Source: Prescottella agglutinans (GTDB taxonomy: Bacteria > Actinomycetota > Actinomycetes > Mycobacteriales > Mycobacteriaceae). Taken from it: a stretch of 64,000 nt of DNA. The DNA lies in NCBI RefSeq assembly GCF_004011865.1, contig NZ_RKLP01000008.1:186001-250000 (forward strand), given 5' to 3'. The notes below the pieces were generated by a model. It saw nothing but the letters and a program-made list of their open reading frames with translations, did not search any database and was not told where the DNA came from. The position numbers were made by a program, and so were the translations under genes. Shown piece by piece: positions 9,286-19,271 of this stretch. Numbering within the stretch: the stretch's first letter is position 1; each line of letters starts with the position of its first letter.

Positions 9286-9774
9286 ATGGCTGGAACGCTG
9301 ACCGTCTGGAAGTTCGCATCCCCGACCGGTGCGGACACCGCGATCGCAACTCTGGAGGACCTGCAGAAGCAGGCGCTGATCGTCGTTCACGATGCCGCAG
9401 TGGTGAGTTGGCCGGAAGGGCGTAAGAAGCCGAAGACCCGCCAGCTCACCAACCTGGCGGGTGTCGGCGCTCTCGGTGGCACGTTCTGGGGCCTGCTGTT
9501 CGGCATCCTCTTCTTCATCCCGCTGATCGGGGCTGCCGTGGGTGCCGCGGTCGGTGCCGTGACCGGGGCACTGACCGACGTCGGAATCGACGACGACTTC
9601 ATCAAGCGCCTCAAGGACCAGATCACCCCCGGTACCTCGGCCCTGTTCGTCCTGACCTCCGACGAGACCCTGGACCGCGTCCACGAGGAATTCCACGGTC
9701 AGCACGCCGAACTGATCTCTACGAACCTGTCGCACGAGCAGGAGGCTCACCTGCGCGAAGTGTTCGCGGACTGA
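9286..9774 (+). CDS. DUF1269 family membrane protein
   Basis: 162 residues from the ATG at 9286, chosen for the GAGGAGA site upstream; the in-frame start at 9238 has none. N-terminal half soluble (starts with MAGTLTVWKF, the family's usual opening), then a Gly/Ala-rich hydrophobic hairpin around residues 70-100 with a glycine-zipper pattern, and a soluble C-terminus. DUF1269 proteins are widespread, often stress-linked, and lack an assigned biochemical role. It lies 27 bp before the AI-2E family permease gene and is probably co-transcribed with it. Confidence 0.85.
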   Translation: MAGTLTVWKFASPTGADTAIATLEDLQKQALIVVHDAAVVSWPEGRKKPKTRQLTNLAGVGALGGTFWGLLFGILFFIPLIGAAVGAAVGAVTGALTDVGIDDDFIKRLKDQITPGTSALFVLTSDETLDRVHEEFHGQHAELISTNLSHEQEAHLREVFAD

Positions 9775-9801
9775 TCGATTCTCCGTCCGGAGGGAATGCT
9801 G

Positions 9802-11022
9802 ATGCTCTCACGTAGATCACCGTCCGCGCGGACATCGTCGACGGCGCCGGCGCCATCCCTGTCGCCGGCACCGTGGGCGATCCCGCGCGGCCTGATCGTG
9901 CTGCTGGCGGGCGCGGGTGTGGTCGTCTCGATCGCCGGAATCAAGATGTTCGCCGGGATCCTCGGCCCCGTGTTCCTGGCGTTGATGCTCACCATCGCTG
10001 TGCAACCGATCCAGTCGTGGGCGCAACGCAGAGGGCTCCCCAGGTGGGTCGGCATGGTGGGCGCGCTGATCGTGGTGAACCTGATTCTCCTGGGACTCAT
10101 CGGCGCGCTGGTGGTGTCGACCGCACAGCTTGCCACCGAGTTGCCGCAGTACGCGGACACCGTCGACGACCTCCTCGATGGCCTGCGTTCGGCGCTGGCG
10201 AACGCCGGGGTGAACTCCGACCAGATCCACAACGTCCTGAGCGGCATCGACGTCGGTACGGTCGTCGGCGTCCTGGAATCGGTCCTGCAGAGTCTCCTCG
10301 GAGTGTTCTCGAACCTCTTCTTCGTTGTCGCACTGCTGCTCTTCATGGCGGTCGACGGCATGGCGATGGACGACAAGATGCGGATCGTCGCACGCGCTCG
10401 GCCCGAAATCGCCTACGCCCTGTCGACTTTCGTTCGCGGAACGCGCAAGTATCTCGTTGTCTCCACCGTGTTCGGTCTCATCGTCGCCGTGCTCGACGGT
10501 GGCGCCCTCTGGCTGATGGGCGTCCCGTTGCCCATCCTGTGGGGTCTGCTGTCCTTCATCACGAACTACATCCCCAACATCGGATTCGTCATCGGGCTCG
10601 TCCCGCCGGCACTGCTGGCGCTGCTCGACGGCGGCCCCGGCCTGATGTTGTGGGTGATCGTCGTCTACTGCGTGATCAACTTCGTCATCCAGTCGATCAT
10701 CCAGCCGAAGTTCGTCGGCGACGCCGTCGGTATCAGCGTGACGATGACGTTCCTGTCGCTGGTGTTCTGGACCTGGGTGCTCGGCGCGCTCGGTGCCCTG
10801 CTGGCGATTCCGCTGACACTCCTGGCCAAGGCGATGCTGCTCGACATCGACCCGTCCACCCGTTGGGTCAACATCCTGATCGGGGACAAGGCGCCCGACG
10901 ACCCGGTGCCGCCGGACGACGGCTCGGTGTCGCCCGACGACCCGGCGCCGCCCGACGGCTCGACCGATCAGTCGACGGCGCAGACCGGGCCTCCGGTGCC
11001 CGTCGCCGCCACCGACACCTGA
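9802..11022 (+). CDS. AI-2E family transporter
   Basis: 406 residues. GGAGGG at 9789-9794 sits 7 nt before the ATG at 9802, so that start is preferred to the ATG at 9796. About eight transmembrane segments with the family's central amphipathic part and the conserved loop around GLLSFITNYIPNIGFVIGLVP; the C-terminal tail is Pro/Asp-rich and looks disordered. Some members of this family export autoinducer-2 or act as Na+/H+ antiporters, so the substrate here is open. The next gene starts only 2 bp after its stop, indicating one operon. Confidence 0.88.
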   Translation: MLSRRSPSARTSSTAPAPSLSPAPWAIPRGLIVLLAGAGVVVSIAGIKMFAGILGPVFLALMLTIAVQPIQSWAQRRGLPRWVGMVGALIVVNLILLGLIGALVVSTAQLATELPQYADTVDDLLDGLRSALANAGVNSDQIHNVLSGIDVGTVVGVLESVLQSLLGVFSNLFFVVALLLFMAVDGMAMDDKMRIVARARPEIAYALSTFVRGTRKYLVVSTVFGLIVAVLDGGALWLMGVPLPILWGLLSFITNYIPNIGFVIGLVPPALLALLDGGPGLMLWVIVVYCVINFVIQSIIQPKFVGDAVGISVTMTFLSLVFWTWVLGALGALLAIPLTLLAKAMLLDIDPSTRWVNILIGDKAPDDPVPPDDGSVSPDDPAPPDGSTDQSTAQTGPPVPVAATDT

Positions 11023-11024
11023 TC

Positions 11025-12002
11025 GTGTCGACGAGGGTCGCGGGCCGCGTGCTGACCGCCGTTCCGGCGGGGGCCGGCGCCGCGGCCATGTCGACCGGCA
11101 TCCTGTCGGTGGCGCTGCACCTCGCGGACATCGAGTGGTTCTCGCGGTTCTGGCTGGTCGTCGGCGGGCTGATCTGGATCGTGCTGGTCGCGGTGTTCGT
11201 CGGACGCCTGTTCGGCGACCGTGTCCGCTGGGAGAACGAGGCCGACACCCCACAGGCTCTGACCGGTGTCGCCGCGACGTGCGTGCTCGGGGCGCGGTGC
11301 GTGCTGCTGGAGTGGAACCACGTCGGGTGGGTTGCGCTCGCGATCGCGCTGGTCGCGTGGATCGTGCTGATGCCTGTCGTGCTGTGGCACTGGACGTCGC
11401 CGACCGTCGGCGCGCACTTCCTGCTCTGCGTCGCGACGCAGGGACTCGCCGCGCTCGGCGCGGTGCTCGTCGTGTCGGCGCCGGCGCACTGGCTGGCCGC
11501 GCCTGCGTTCGTGGCGTTTCTGCTGGGACTGTTCTTCTACCTGGTGGTGTCCGTCCGCTTCTCGTACGACCAGTTCCGGATCGGCGCGGGCGATCAGTGG
11601 GTGTTCGCGGGCGGCCTCGCGATCAGTGCGCTGGCCGCAGGAGCGCTCGCACCTGCGGTGGAGGCCGCCGGTTGGCCGGCGGGAGTGCACCATTCGATCC
11701 AGGTCGCGGGCATCGTGATCGCGTGCCTCGCGATGACCGGCTACGTGATCCTCGTGGTCTCCGAGATCCGCTGGCCTCGTCCGCGCTACGACGTGCGTCG
11801 CTGGTCCACCGACTTCCCCATGGGGATGACGTCGGCGGCGTCGCTGATCGTGGCGACGTCGTCGGACGCCGACTGGCTGCGCCCCGTCGGCCTGGTCCTG
11901 GTGTGGCCGGCGGTCGTCGTGTGCCTGGTCTTGCTGGTGGGCTCGGAGCGCCATCTCGTTCGGGCAGCGTCGGCAGAAGACGAGAAAGGGGCCGCATCCT
12001 GA
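11025..12002 (+). CDS. SLAC1/TDT family (TehA-like) membrane permease
   Basis: 325 residues, GTG start at 11025, two bases after the preceding stop, so probably translationally coupled. About ten transmembrane segments. The first contains AAAMSTGILSVALHLAD, the Gly-Ile-Leu signature of the tellurite-resistance/dicarboxylate transporter (TDT) and SLAC1 anion-channel superfamily. Members move malate, sulfite, tellurite or small anions; given the sulfur genes around it, sulfite is a candidate, but that is inference. The stop codon lies in the loop of a strong hairpin. Confidence 0.82.
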   Translation: MSTRVAGRVLTAVPAGAGAAAMSTGILSVALHLADIEWFSRFWLVVGGLIWIVLVAVFVGRLFGDRVRWENEADTPQALTGVAATCVLGARCVLLEWNHVGWVALAIALVAWIVLMPVVLWHWTSPTVGAHFLLCVATQGLAALGAVLVVSAPAHWLAAPAFVAFLLGLFFYLVVSVRFSYDQFRIGAGDQWVFAGGLAISALAAGALAPAVEAAGWPAGVHHSIQVAGIVIACLAMTGYVILVVSEIRWPRPRYDVRRWSTDFPMGMTSAASLIVATSSDADWLRPVGLVLVWPAVVVCLVLLVGSERHLVRAASAEDEKGAAS

Positions 12003-12020
12003 CGGATGCGGCCCCTTCTC
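11982..12020. terminator. Bidirectional terminator between TDT permease and leuA
   Basis: A 12-bp perfect stem (GGGGCCGCATCC / GGATGCGGCCCC) with a 4-nt loop, extended outward by GAGA / TCTC with one bulged A. It lies between two convergent genes and could serve both. The TGA of the + strand gene (12000-12002) begins in the loop. T residues on one side and A residues on the other suit termination in each direction. Confidence 0.85.
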
Positions 12021-12031
12021 GCGATGGAAAC

Positions 12032-13936
<1,905 letters not shown>

Positions 13937-13978
13937 TCAGACCCCGCCGCGGCACCCAAGAAGGAGCGCGCGCTGCAT
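13937..13978 (-). CDS. leuA leader peptide with three consecutive Leu codons
   Basis: A 13-codon frame on the minus strand, MQRALLLGCRGGV then TGA, 96 bp upstream of leuA. The run CTC-CTT-CTT uses the CTT codon, which is uncommon in this GC-rich genome and would slow ribosomes when charged Leu-tRNA is scarce. A TACAGT -10 hexamer ends 7 nt before its ATG, so the transcript should begin at the ATG (leaderless). Leader-peptide control of leuA is known or proposed for Actinobacteria. I do not see a textbook terminator with a T run between this frame and leuA, so the downstream RNA switch is unresolved. Confidence 0.75.
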   Translation of the reverse strand: MQRALLLGCRGGV

Positions 13979-13985
13979 AGAAGGC

Positions 13986-13991
13986 ACTGTA
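13986..13991 (-). promoter_or_regulatory. -10 element of the leuA leader promoter
   Basis: TACAGT on the minus strand, 7 nt before the leader peptide ATG, the spacing expected when transcription starts at the A of the start codon. No convincing -35 hexamer is visible 16-18 nt further upstream. Confidence 0.6.
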
Positions 13992-14070
13992 CCCCTGCGC
14001 CCCGATAGCACGTGAGGAGTGGGGAGCAATTTCACACTCGGGGTGGGTGCGGCATGGTCGACTGTGTCAC

Positions 14071-14448
14071 ATGACTGCACAGCTCGACGCGGCCCGAAGT
14101 TACGTAGCCGCCCTCCTCAGCCACGACGGTGATTCCGTGCCCTACGCGCCGAATGCGGTGCGCTACGAAGTCGGCCTGAAGACAGGCTTTTCGGGAAACC
14201 ACCTGCGCCGCAGCCTTTCACGAGGCCCGCAGTTCCGGGTGATTCGCGCTGTTCGGCAGGAGACCTATCGGGTCGAGGGCGACGACGTGATCGCCGAGTA
14301 CCTGATCGACGCCGGCGTGTTCGGTCGGACGCTGGCCACCGCCCACGTCCACGAGACCTTCCGCATCCCGGCGGACGACCCGCGCATCCACCGGATCGAC
14401 GCCAAGATCCGGCTGGTCCGCAGGGACAACCTCATCCTCCGGGAGTGA
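14071..14448 (+). CDS. Small NTF2/SnoaL-like protein of unknown function
   Basis: 125 residues from the ATG at 14071; an in-frame GTG at 14047 would add 8 residues lacking support. Opens with MTAQLDAARSYVAALLSHDG, an initial helix typical of NTF2-like ketosteroid-isomerase folds, and ends in beta strands. No catalytic residue set can be named. It is divergent from the leuA leader and lies 34 bp before a SulP gene. No clear ribosome site is visible, so a leaderless start is possible. Confidence 0.65.
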   Translation: MTAQLDAARSYVAALLSHDGDSVPYAPNAVRYEVGLKTGFSGNHLRRSLSRGPQFRVIRAVRQETYRVEGDDVIAEYLIDAGVFGRTLATAHVHETFRIPADDPRIHRIDAKIRLVRRDNLILRE

Positions 14449-14482
14449 GGACACCGGCGGCGCCGCTGCGCACACTGCACGC

Positions 14483-16186
14483 ATGGCTGGAGTGGTCGGC
14501 GCCGTCGGAAGCTGGGTGCGTTCCCGACTCCCGGAGCGGGGCTCGTTCAAGAACGACCTGGTCGCGGGCATCCCAGGGGCGATCAGCAGTGTTCCGGACG
14601 GCATGGCGTCCGGCGTGCTCGCCGGGATCAACCCGGTCCACGGGCTGTATGCGAGCTTTGCCGGACCGCTCTTCGGCGGATTGCAGACCAGCACGAAACT
14701 GATGGTGATCACCACCACCAGCGCCGCGGCCCTGGCCGCCGGATCGGCCGTCGCCGACCTCCCGGAGGCGGACCGATCGGGCGCGGTGGTGCTGCTCACC
14801 CTCATCGCCGGTCTGGTCATGGTCGTGGCGGCACTGCTGCGCCTGGGGCGCTACACCCGTTTCGTGTCGCACTCGGTGATGACCGGGTTCCTGACCGGTA
14901 TCGCGGTCAACATCGTCCTCGGTCAGTTCCCGGACCTGGTCGGGGCCGATGCCAGCGGGTCGGTCGCGGCGGCGAAGTTCTTCGACGTGATCTCCAACCC
15001 GTCGAGCATCGACTGGCACGCACTCGTCACGGGTGCGACGGCCCTGCTGCTGGTGGTGGTTCTCGCCCGCACCCGGCTCGCCCTGTTCAGCTCCCTGCTG
15101 GCGCTGGTCGTGCCGAGCGCCGTCGTGATCGGGTTCGGGTGGGACAGCGTGGCCCGGGTCTCGGACGTCGGAACGATCCCGACCGGGCTGCCGCTGCCGG
15201 TGCTGCCGGACTTCGGTGCCTTCTCGCTCGAACTGCTGGGCGGGGCCCTGGCGGTCGCGGTGATCGTGTTGGTCCAGGGCGCGGGCGTGGCGGAGTCGGC
15301 ACCCAACCGGGACGGCAGCCGATCGGAGCCGAACACAGACTTCTCGGCGCAGGGCGTGGGCAACATCGGCTCGGCACTGTTCGGCGGCATGCCGGTGGGA
15401 GGCTCGGTGGGCCAGACGGCGCTCAACGACTCGGCGGGCGCGCGGGGCCGGTGGGGTGCCGTGTGGTCGGGGGTCTGGATGCTGGTGATCCTGGTGGTCT
15501 TCTCCGGGCTCGTCGGGAAGGTCCCGATGCCGACGTTGGCGGCGGTCCTGGTCTTCGCGGCCGTCGGATCCCTTCGGCCGCGCGAGATCCGGGTGATCCT
15601 CCAGAGCGGGCCCAGTTCGCAGATCGCTCTCGCGACGACTTTCCTTGCCACGCTGCTGCTTCCGGTGGCCGCCGCGGTGGGAATCGGTGTGGCGCTGTCG
15701 CTGCTCCTGCAGCTCAACCAGGAGGCGATGGATCTGTCGGTCGTCGAACTGGTCCCGGCGGACGACGGCACCCTGCGGGAGCAGCCCGCGCCGCGGACCC
15801 TCGCGGACGGGCAGATCGTCGTGCTCGACGTCTACGGCAGCCTCTTCTACGCGGGCGCCCGCACCCTTCAGGCCCGCCTGCCCGATCCGTCCGGTGCGGC
15901 GAACCCGGAAGTGGTCCTGCGACTCAGGGGCCGAACCACCTTCGGGGCGACGTTCTTCTCCGTCGTCCGCGACTACGCGCAGCGCCTCGACGCGGTGGGG
16001 GGGCGCCTGTACCTGAGCGGCATCGCCGAGCCGGTCTCGCACGACTGGGACGACGACCGCCTCGCCGGCCAAGGCCTCGCGCTGGAGGTCTATTCGGCCA
16101 CCGACACGATCGGGGAGTCGACCCGACGGGCGTTCGATGCCGCCGAACACCGGCTGGTGCGGGTGACCGCGCGCGCCGACGGCTGA
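14483..16186 (+). CDS. SulP family inorganic anion transporter (first of three)
   Basis: 567 residues. An N-terminal SulP domain (about 25-400) with 10-12 transmembrane segments begins with NDLVAGIPGAISSVPDGMASGVLAGINPVHGLYASF, recognisable as the SulP entry helices, and a C-terminal STAS-like domain (about 440-560) follows. The STAS part is divergent: the usual conserved Ser/Thr phosphorylation loop is replaced by RLRGRTTFGATFF. SulP proteins carry sulfate, bicarbonate or other anions. Sulfate is favoured by the sulfatases nearby, but sequence alone does not settle it. Confidence 0.85.
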   Translation: MAGVVGAVGSWVRSRLPERGSFKNDLVAGIPGAISSVPDGMASGVLAGINPVHGLYASFAGPLFGGLQTSTKLMVITTTSAAALAAGSAVADLPEADRSGAVVLLTLIAGLVMVVAALLRLGRYTRFVSHSVMTGFLTGIAVNIVLGQFPDLVGADASGSVAAAKFFDVISNPSSIDWHALVTGATALLLVVVLARTRLALFSSLLALVVPSAVVIGFGWDSVARVSDVGTIPTGLPLPVLPDFGAFSLELLGGALAVAVIVLVQGAGVAESAPNRDGSRSEPNTDFSAQGVGNIGSALFGGMPVGGSVGQTALNDSAGARGRWGAVWSGVWMLVILVVFSGLVGKVPMPTLAAVLVFAAVGSLRPREIRVILQSGPSSQIALATTFLATLLLPVAAAVGIGVALSLLLQLNQEAMDLSVVELVPADDGTLREQPAPRTLADGQIVVLDVYGSLFYAGARTLQARLPDPSGAANPEVVLRLRGRTTFGATFFSVVRDYAQRLDAVGGRLYLSGIAEPVSHDWDDDRLAGQGLALEVYSATDTIGESTRRAFDAAEHRLVRVTARADG

Positions 16187-16215
16187 GCCGTCCTCGGTCC
16201 GGCAGCCGAGCCTTG

Positions 16216-16449
16216 TCAGTCCGGCAGGCGTCGCATCTCGACGATCGTGAGGCCGAGGGCGTCGAAGCGGGCGAGCATGCCGCGCAGTTCGGTGGGGTTA
16301 CGGACGGGGCCGTACAGCGTGGTGTGCGCATGGGCCGTCTCCGAGACCTGCAGTTCCGGGAAAGCCGCGAGCACCCGCTCGGACAGTTCACCGCCGACGA
16401 GGAAGGCGTAGCGCACGGTGGCCGGCCAGCCCGAGTCGGAAGTGGCCAT
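16216..16449 (-). CDS. Hypothetical protein, 77 residues
   Basis: Short soluble protein with an AGGAGG site about 5 nt before its ATG, which supports it being real. Pattern: YAFLVGGELSERVLAAFPEL, then HAHTTLYGPVRNPTELRGMLARFDALGLTIVEMRRLPD, alternating strands and helices in a ferredoxin-like order. It lies between the SulP gene and the large LuxR regulator, on the regulator's strand and downstream of it. No recognised domain. Confidence 0.7.
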   Translation of the reverse strand: MATSDSGWPATVRYAFLVGGELSERVLAAFPELQVSETAHAHTTLYGPVRNPTELRGMLARFDALGLTIVEMRRLPD

Positions 16450-16537
16450 GACGCCTCCTGTTCGTTGCTTTCCGGTCCACCGAGAATGCCTCGACCGCCG
16501 GGCTCACGCCTCACCCACCGATGGTGAATCCGAGCGT

Positions 16538-19168
16538 TCAGAGCAACCCGTGGGAGTGGGCGGCGGTGACCGCATCGCGCCGGGTGGTGACGCCGAGTTT
16601 GCGGTAGATGCCGCGCAGGTGCGTCTTGACGGTGTTGACCGACACGCACAGGTCGGACGCGATCTCCTCGGCGGTACGCCACGTGGGCAGCTCGGCAAGC
16701 AGTTCCAGCTCGCGCCGGGTGAGCTGTTCGGCCGTGGTGACGGTCGTCCGGGGGAAGGAGGACCACACCAGATCCGCGAAGGAGTCTCTGGCGCCGAATC
16801 GTCCACGGCTGGCGGACATCAGCTCCCGGCTTGCCGGGGTCATGTCGTGGAAGGGCCGCAGGACCCCCTCGGGCTCGGCCAGGCGGAGGGCCTCCACGAG
16901 AGCATCGTGCGCACGCGAGTCGTGGGCGCGGCGCCGCGCGACCTCGGCCTCGACGAGCCACGCCGTCACCATGTTGGTGGCGGCGGCGCACCGCAGTTCA
17001 CCGTCGAGGACCGGGCGCAGGAGGGTCCGCGCCCGCTCGAGCTGGTTGGCGCACAGGTGCAGGATCGCCTCGAGCAGTGCGATGTCGCCGGTTGGGCCCA
17101 GCGCGTCGGCTGCGACGCCGAAAAGTTCGCGAGCCCAGGTGACCTCACCGATGTGCAGGTACGCGAACTGGATCGACGGAAGGCACGCAGCGAGCAGCCC
17201 GGGAGGCCGGGGCATCGCCCGCCTGGTGACGCTGGCGGTGTGCAGGGCCGCGACCGCGGCGCGGCGGTCCTCGGCCAGATCGATCCCGAACAGTGCCGCG
17301 GCGACGGCGCTCTCCTGGGCCAGTGGTGCGTCGATCCCGGGTGCGCCCGCGAATGCGGTGGCGAGTTCGACGGCCCGCGCGGTGTCGTTGCGCAGGTAGT
17401 GGCAGACCGCCTCCAGCAGGGCCACCCGGCGCGTGTCCATCGATCCGGACGGATCGGCATCGGTCGTCGTGGCCCGACTGTGGGCCGCCAACGCCTGCGC
17501 CTCGCCGAGCAGGCCACGGGACAGGGCGGCGGCGCCGAGCGCCGCCGAGGCCTGCGCGTCGATGCGCGCGGAATCGATCTCGCGGGCGTGTGCACGCGCT
17601 CGGCGCAGGTGATGTTCGGCGAGGTCGAGGTTCCCGAGGTAGAGCTGTCCGCGGCCGTGCTGGAGGGCGACGAACGAGTCCAGACACGGATCGCCGGACG
17701 GGCCCGCGTCCGGATCGGACGAATCCTCGAGTGCGCGCGCGATGTCGCCGGTGTAGACGGATGCCTGTACGCGCAGCGCCTGTTCGAGAAGCTTTGCGTG
17801 GTCCGCGCTTCCGCTGTCCGTCGCCTCCACGTGGACCGCTCCCAGCAGCGATGTCGCGGACGTCGGGCTGTCCGATTGCAGGTGGGCGGCCGCCCGCACG
17901 AGGCCGGCGATCGCCCGGTCCCGGATGGAACGTGGTGCCTGGGCGATGAGGCGCTCGACGGACTCCCCGTGACCGTCGAGGACCAGTGCCAGGCCCGACT
18001 CTTCCAGCACGGACTCCACGTCGGCGACGTCGCCGGCGGTGATGCCGTGCTCGAGTGACAACAGCGCCTCGCCGAACTCGGCGTACCACCGGGCCGCGAC
18101 GTGCTCGAGTTCCAGGACCGCGCGGTGGCCGAGTCTGCTGATCTCGGCGCGCAGGTAGCTGCGCAGCAGCGGATGGTAACGGAACTGCGTGGGAGAACCC
18201 TCGATTCGGCTGATCAGGAAGTTCCGGTGCTCGAGCTGGTCGATGATCGCATGGGCGTCGGCGCAGCCCGTGAGTTCCTCGGCCAGCGCGGCCGTGAATG
18301 TCGACGGCACCGACGTCTTGATCAGGAACTGCCGGATCTCTTCGCTCTGACCGGCCAGGACCTGTTCGATCAGGTAGTCGGCGACGGCGCGGCGGCACCC
18401 GGTGAAGTTCTCGATCAGGGACGTCGGATCAGGATGCCCGGCGAGCGACATGCCGGCGAGACGGATTCCGGCAGCCCAGCCTTCGGTGCGTTCCATCAGT
18501 GCCGCCAGGTCGACGGGGTCGAGCGTGACGTCGTGCTCGCCGAGCATGATCGACGCTTCCTCGGCCGTGAAGGCGAGATCTTCGAAGGTGACATCCGTGA
18601 CGTGGCCGTCGAGTCGCAGTTTCTGGAAGGCGAGAGGTGGTTCGAAGCGTCCGCACACGATGACGCGAAGGTGTTGCGATGGGGCCCTGAGGAGTTCTTC
18701 CAGATCGGCCAGAGAATCGGGGTCGTGGAGCAGGTGCGCATCGTCCAGGACGAGCCACACCGGTTCGTCGAGTTCGAGTAGCGACTGCACGATGGGAAGG
18801 CGCTGCACAACAGTCGGTTTCGCGAGATTCCGGCAGATTCGCGCTATCTCCGGCCGGCCGGTGTTCTCGAGTGCGCGAACGAGTTCCGTGTGCAGAGTGG
18901 GTGGACCGGCGTCGTTGTCGACGATGGTCGTCCACGCGACCACCGGCCGCTCGGGTCTCTCGCGCGCACGATTCGCCCAGTCTGCGAGAAATGTCGTCTT
19001 ACCAGAACCTGCTGGCGCACAAACCAGTACGACAGACATAGCGTTTTCCGGATCGGTGAGAGCCGTATCGATCGTGTCGAGCAATCGAACCCGTGACACG
19101 ACACGATCACTGCGGAACACCGGAACATCAGCGCTCGCAGCATAACTCCCGTCTTGCGTGATCGACAC
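16538..19168 (-). CDS. Large LuxR-family regulator with STAND-type ATPase (MalT/LAL-like)
   Basis: 876 residues, GTG start with GGGGAGG 8 nt upstream. Walker A APAGSGKTT at about 51-59, Walker B around VWLVLDDAH (about 130-140), then a long helical TPR-like region, and a C-terminal LuxR HTH (about 805-870: LTRRELELLAELPTWRTAEEIA, VNTVKTHLRGIYRKL). This is the MalT-like architecture in which ATP-driven oligomerisation is triggered by a ligand bound to the TPR part. It lies downstream of the arylsulfatase gene on the same strand, separated by a strong hairpin. Targets and inducer unknown; control of the neighbouring sulfatase/SulP genes is possible. Confidence 0.9.
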   Translation of the reverse strand: MSITQDGSYAASADVPVFRSDRVVSRVRLLDTIDTALTDPENAMSVVLVCAPAGSGKTTFLADWANRARERPERPVVAWTTIVDNDAGPPTLHTELVRALENTGRPEIARICRNLAKPTVVQRLPIVQSLLELDEPVWLVLDDAHLLHDPDSLADLEELLRAPSQHLRVIVCGRFEPPLAFQKLRLDGHVTDVTFEDLAFTAEEASIMLGEHDVTLDPVDLAALMERTEGWAAGIRLAGMSLAGHPDPTSLIENFTGCRRAVADYLIEQVLAGQSEEIRQFLIKTSVPSTFTAALAEELTGCADAHAIIDQLEHRNFLISRIEGSPTQFRYHPLLRSYLRAEISRLGHRAVLELEHVAARWYAEFGEALLSLEHGITAGDVADVESVLEESGLALVLDGHGESVERLIAQAPRSIRDRAIAGLVRAAAHLQSDSPTSATSLLGAVHVEATDSGSADHAKLLEQALRVQASVYTGDIARALEDSSDPDAGPSGDPCLDSFVALQHGRGQLYLGNLDLAEHHLRRARAHAREIDSARIDAQASAALGAAALSRGLLGEAQALAAHSRATTTDADPSGSMDTRRVALLEAVCHYLRNDTARAVELATAFAGAPGIDAPLAQESAVAAALFGIDLAEDRRAAVAALHTASVTRRAMPRPPGLLAACLPSIQFAYLHIGEVTWARELFGVAADALGPTGDIALLEAILHLCANQLERARTLLRPVLDGELRCAAATNMVTAWLVEAEVARRRAHDSRAHDALVEALRLAEPEGVLRPFHDMTPASRELMSASRGRFGARDSFADLVWSSFPRTTVTTAEQLTRRELELLAELPTWRTAEEIASDLCVSVNTVKTHLRGIYRKLGVTTRRDAVTAAHSHGLL

Positions 19169-19213
19169 CCGACATGCCTCCCCACATAACGAGCCCGGAC
19201 CGGATGGACCGGA

Positions 19214-19255
19214 CGAACCGCCTGCTGCGGGAGCTTAACCCGCGCAGGCGGTTCG
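19214..19255 (-). terminator. Strong hairpin terminator after arylsulfatase
   Basis: Inverted repeat with about 17 paired bases (CGAACCGCCTGC ... GCAGGCGGTTCG outer arms, GCGGG / CCCGC inner arms, one bulged T) and a 7-nt AT-containing loop. It lies 17 bp past the arylsulfatase stop and before the LuxR gene, insulating the two. Confidence 0.85.
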
Positions 19256-19271
19256 CGCGTGTCGAACCAGC

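Noticed and set aside
9817-11253. A 478-codon minus-strand frame opposite the AI-2E-type permease gene
   Set aside because: Composition is dominated by Arg, Asp, His and Gln, as expected for the complement of a membrane-protein gene. No start signal.
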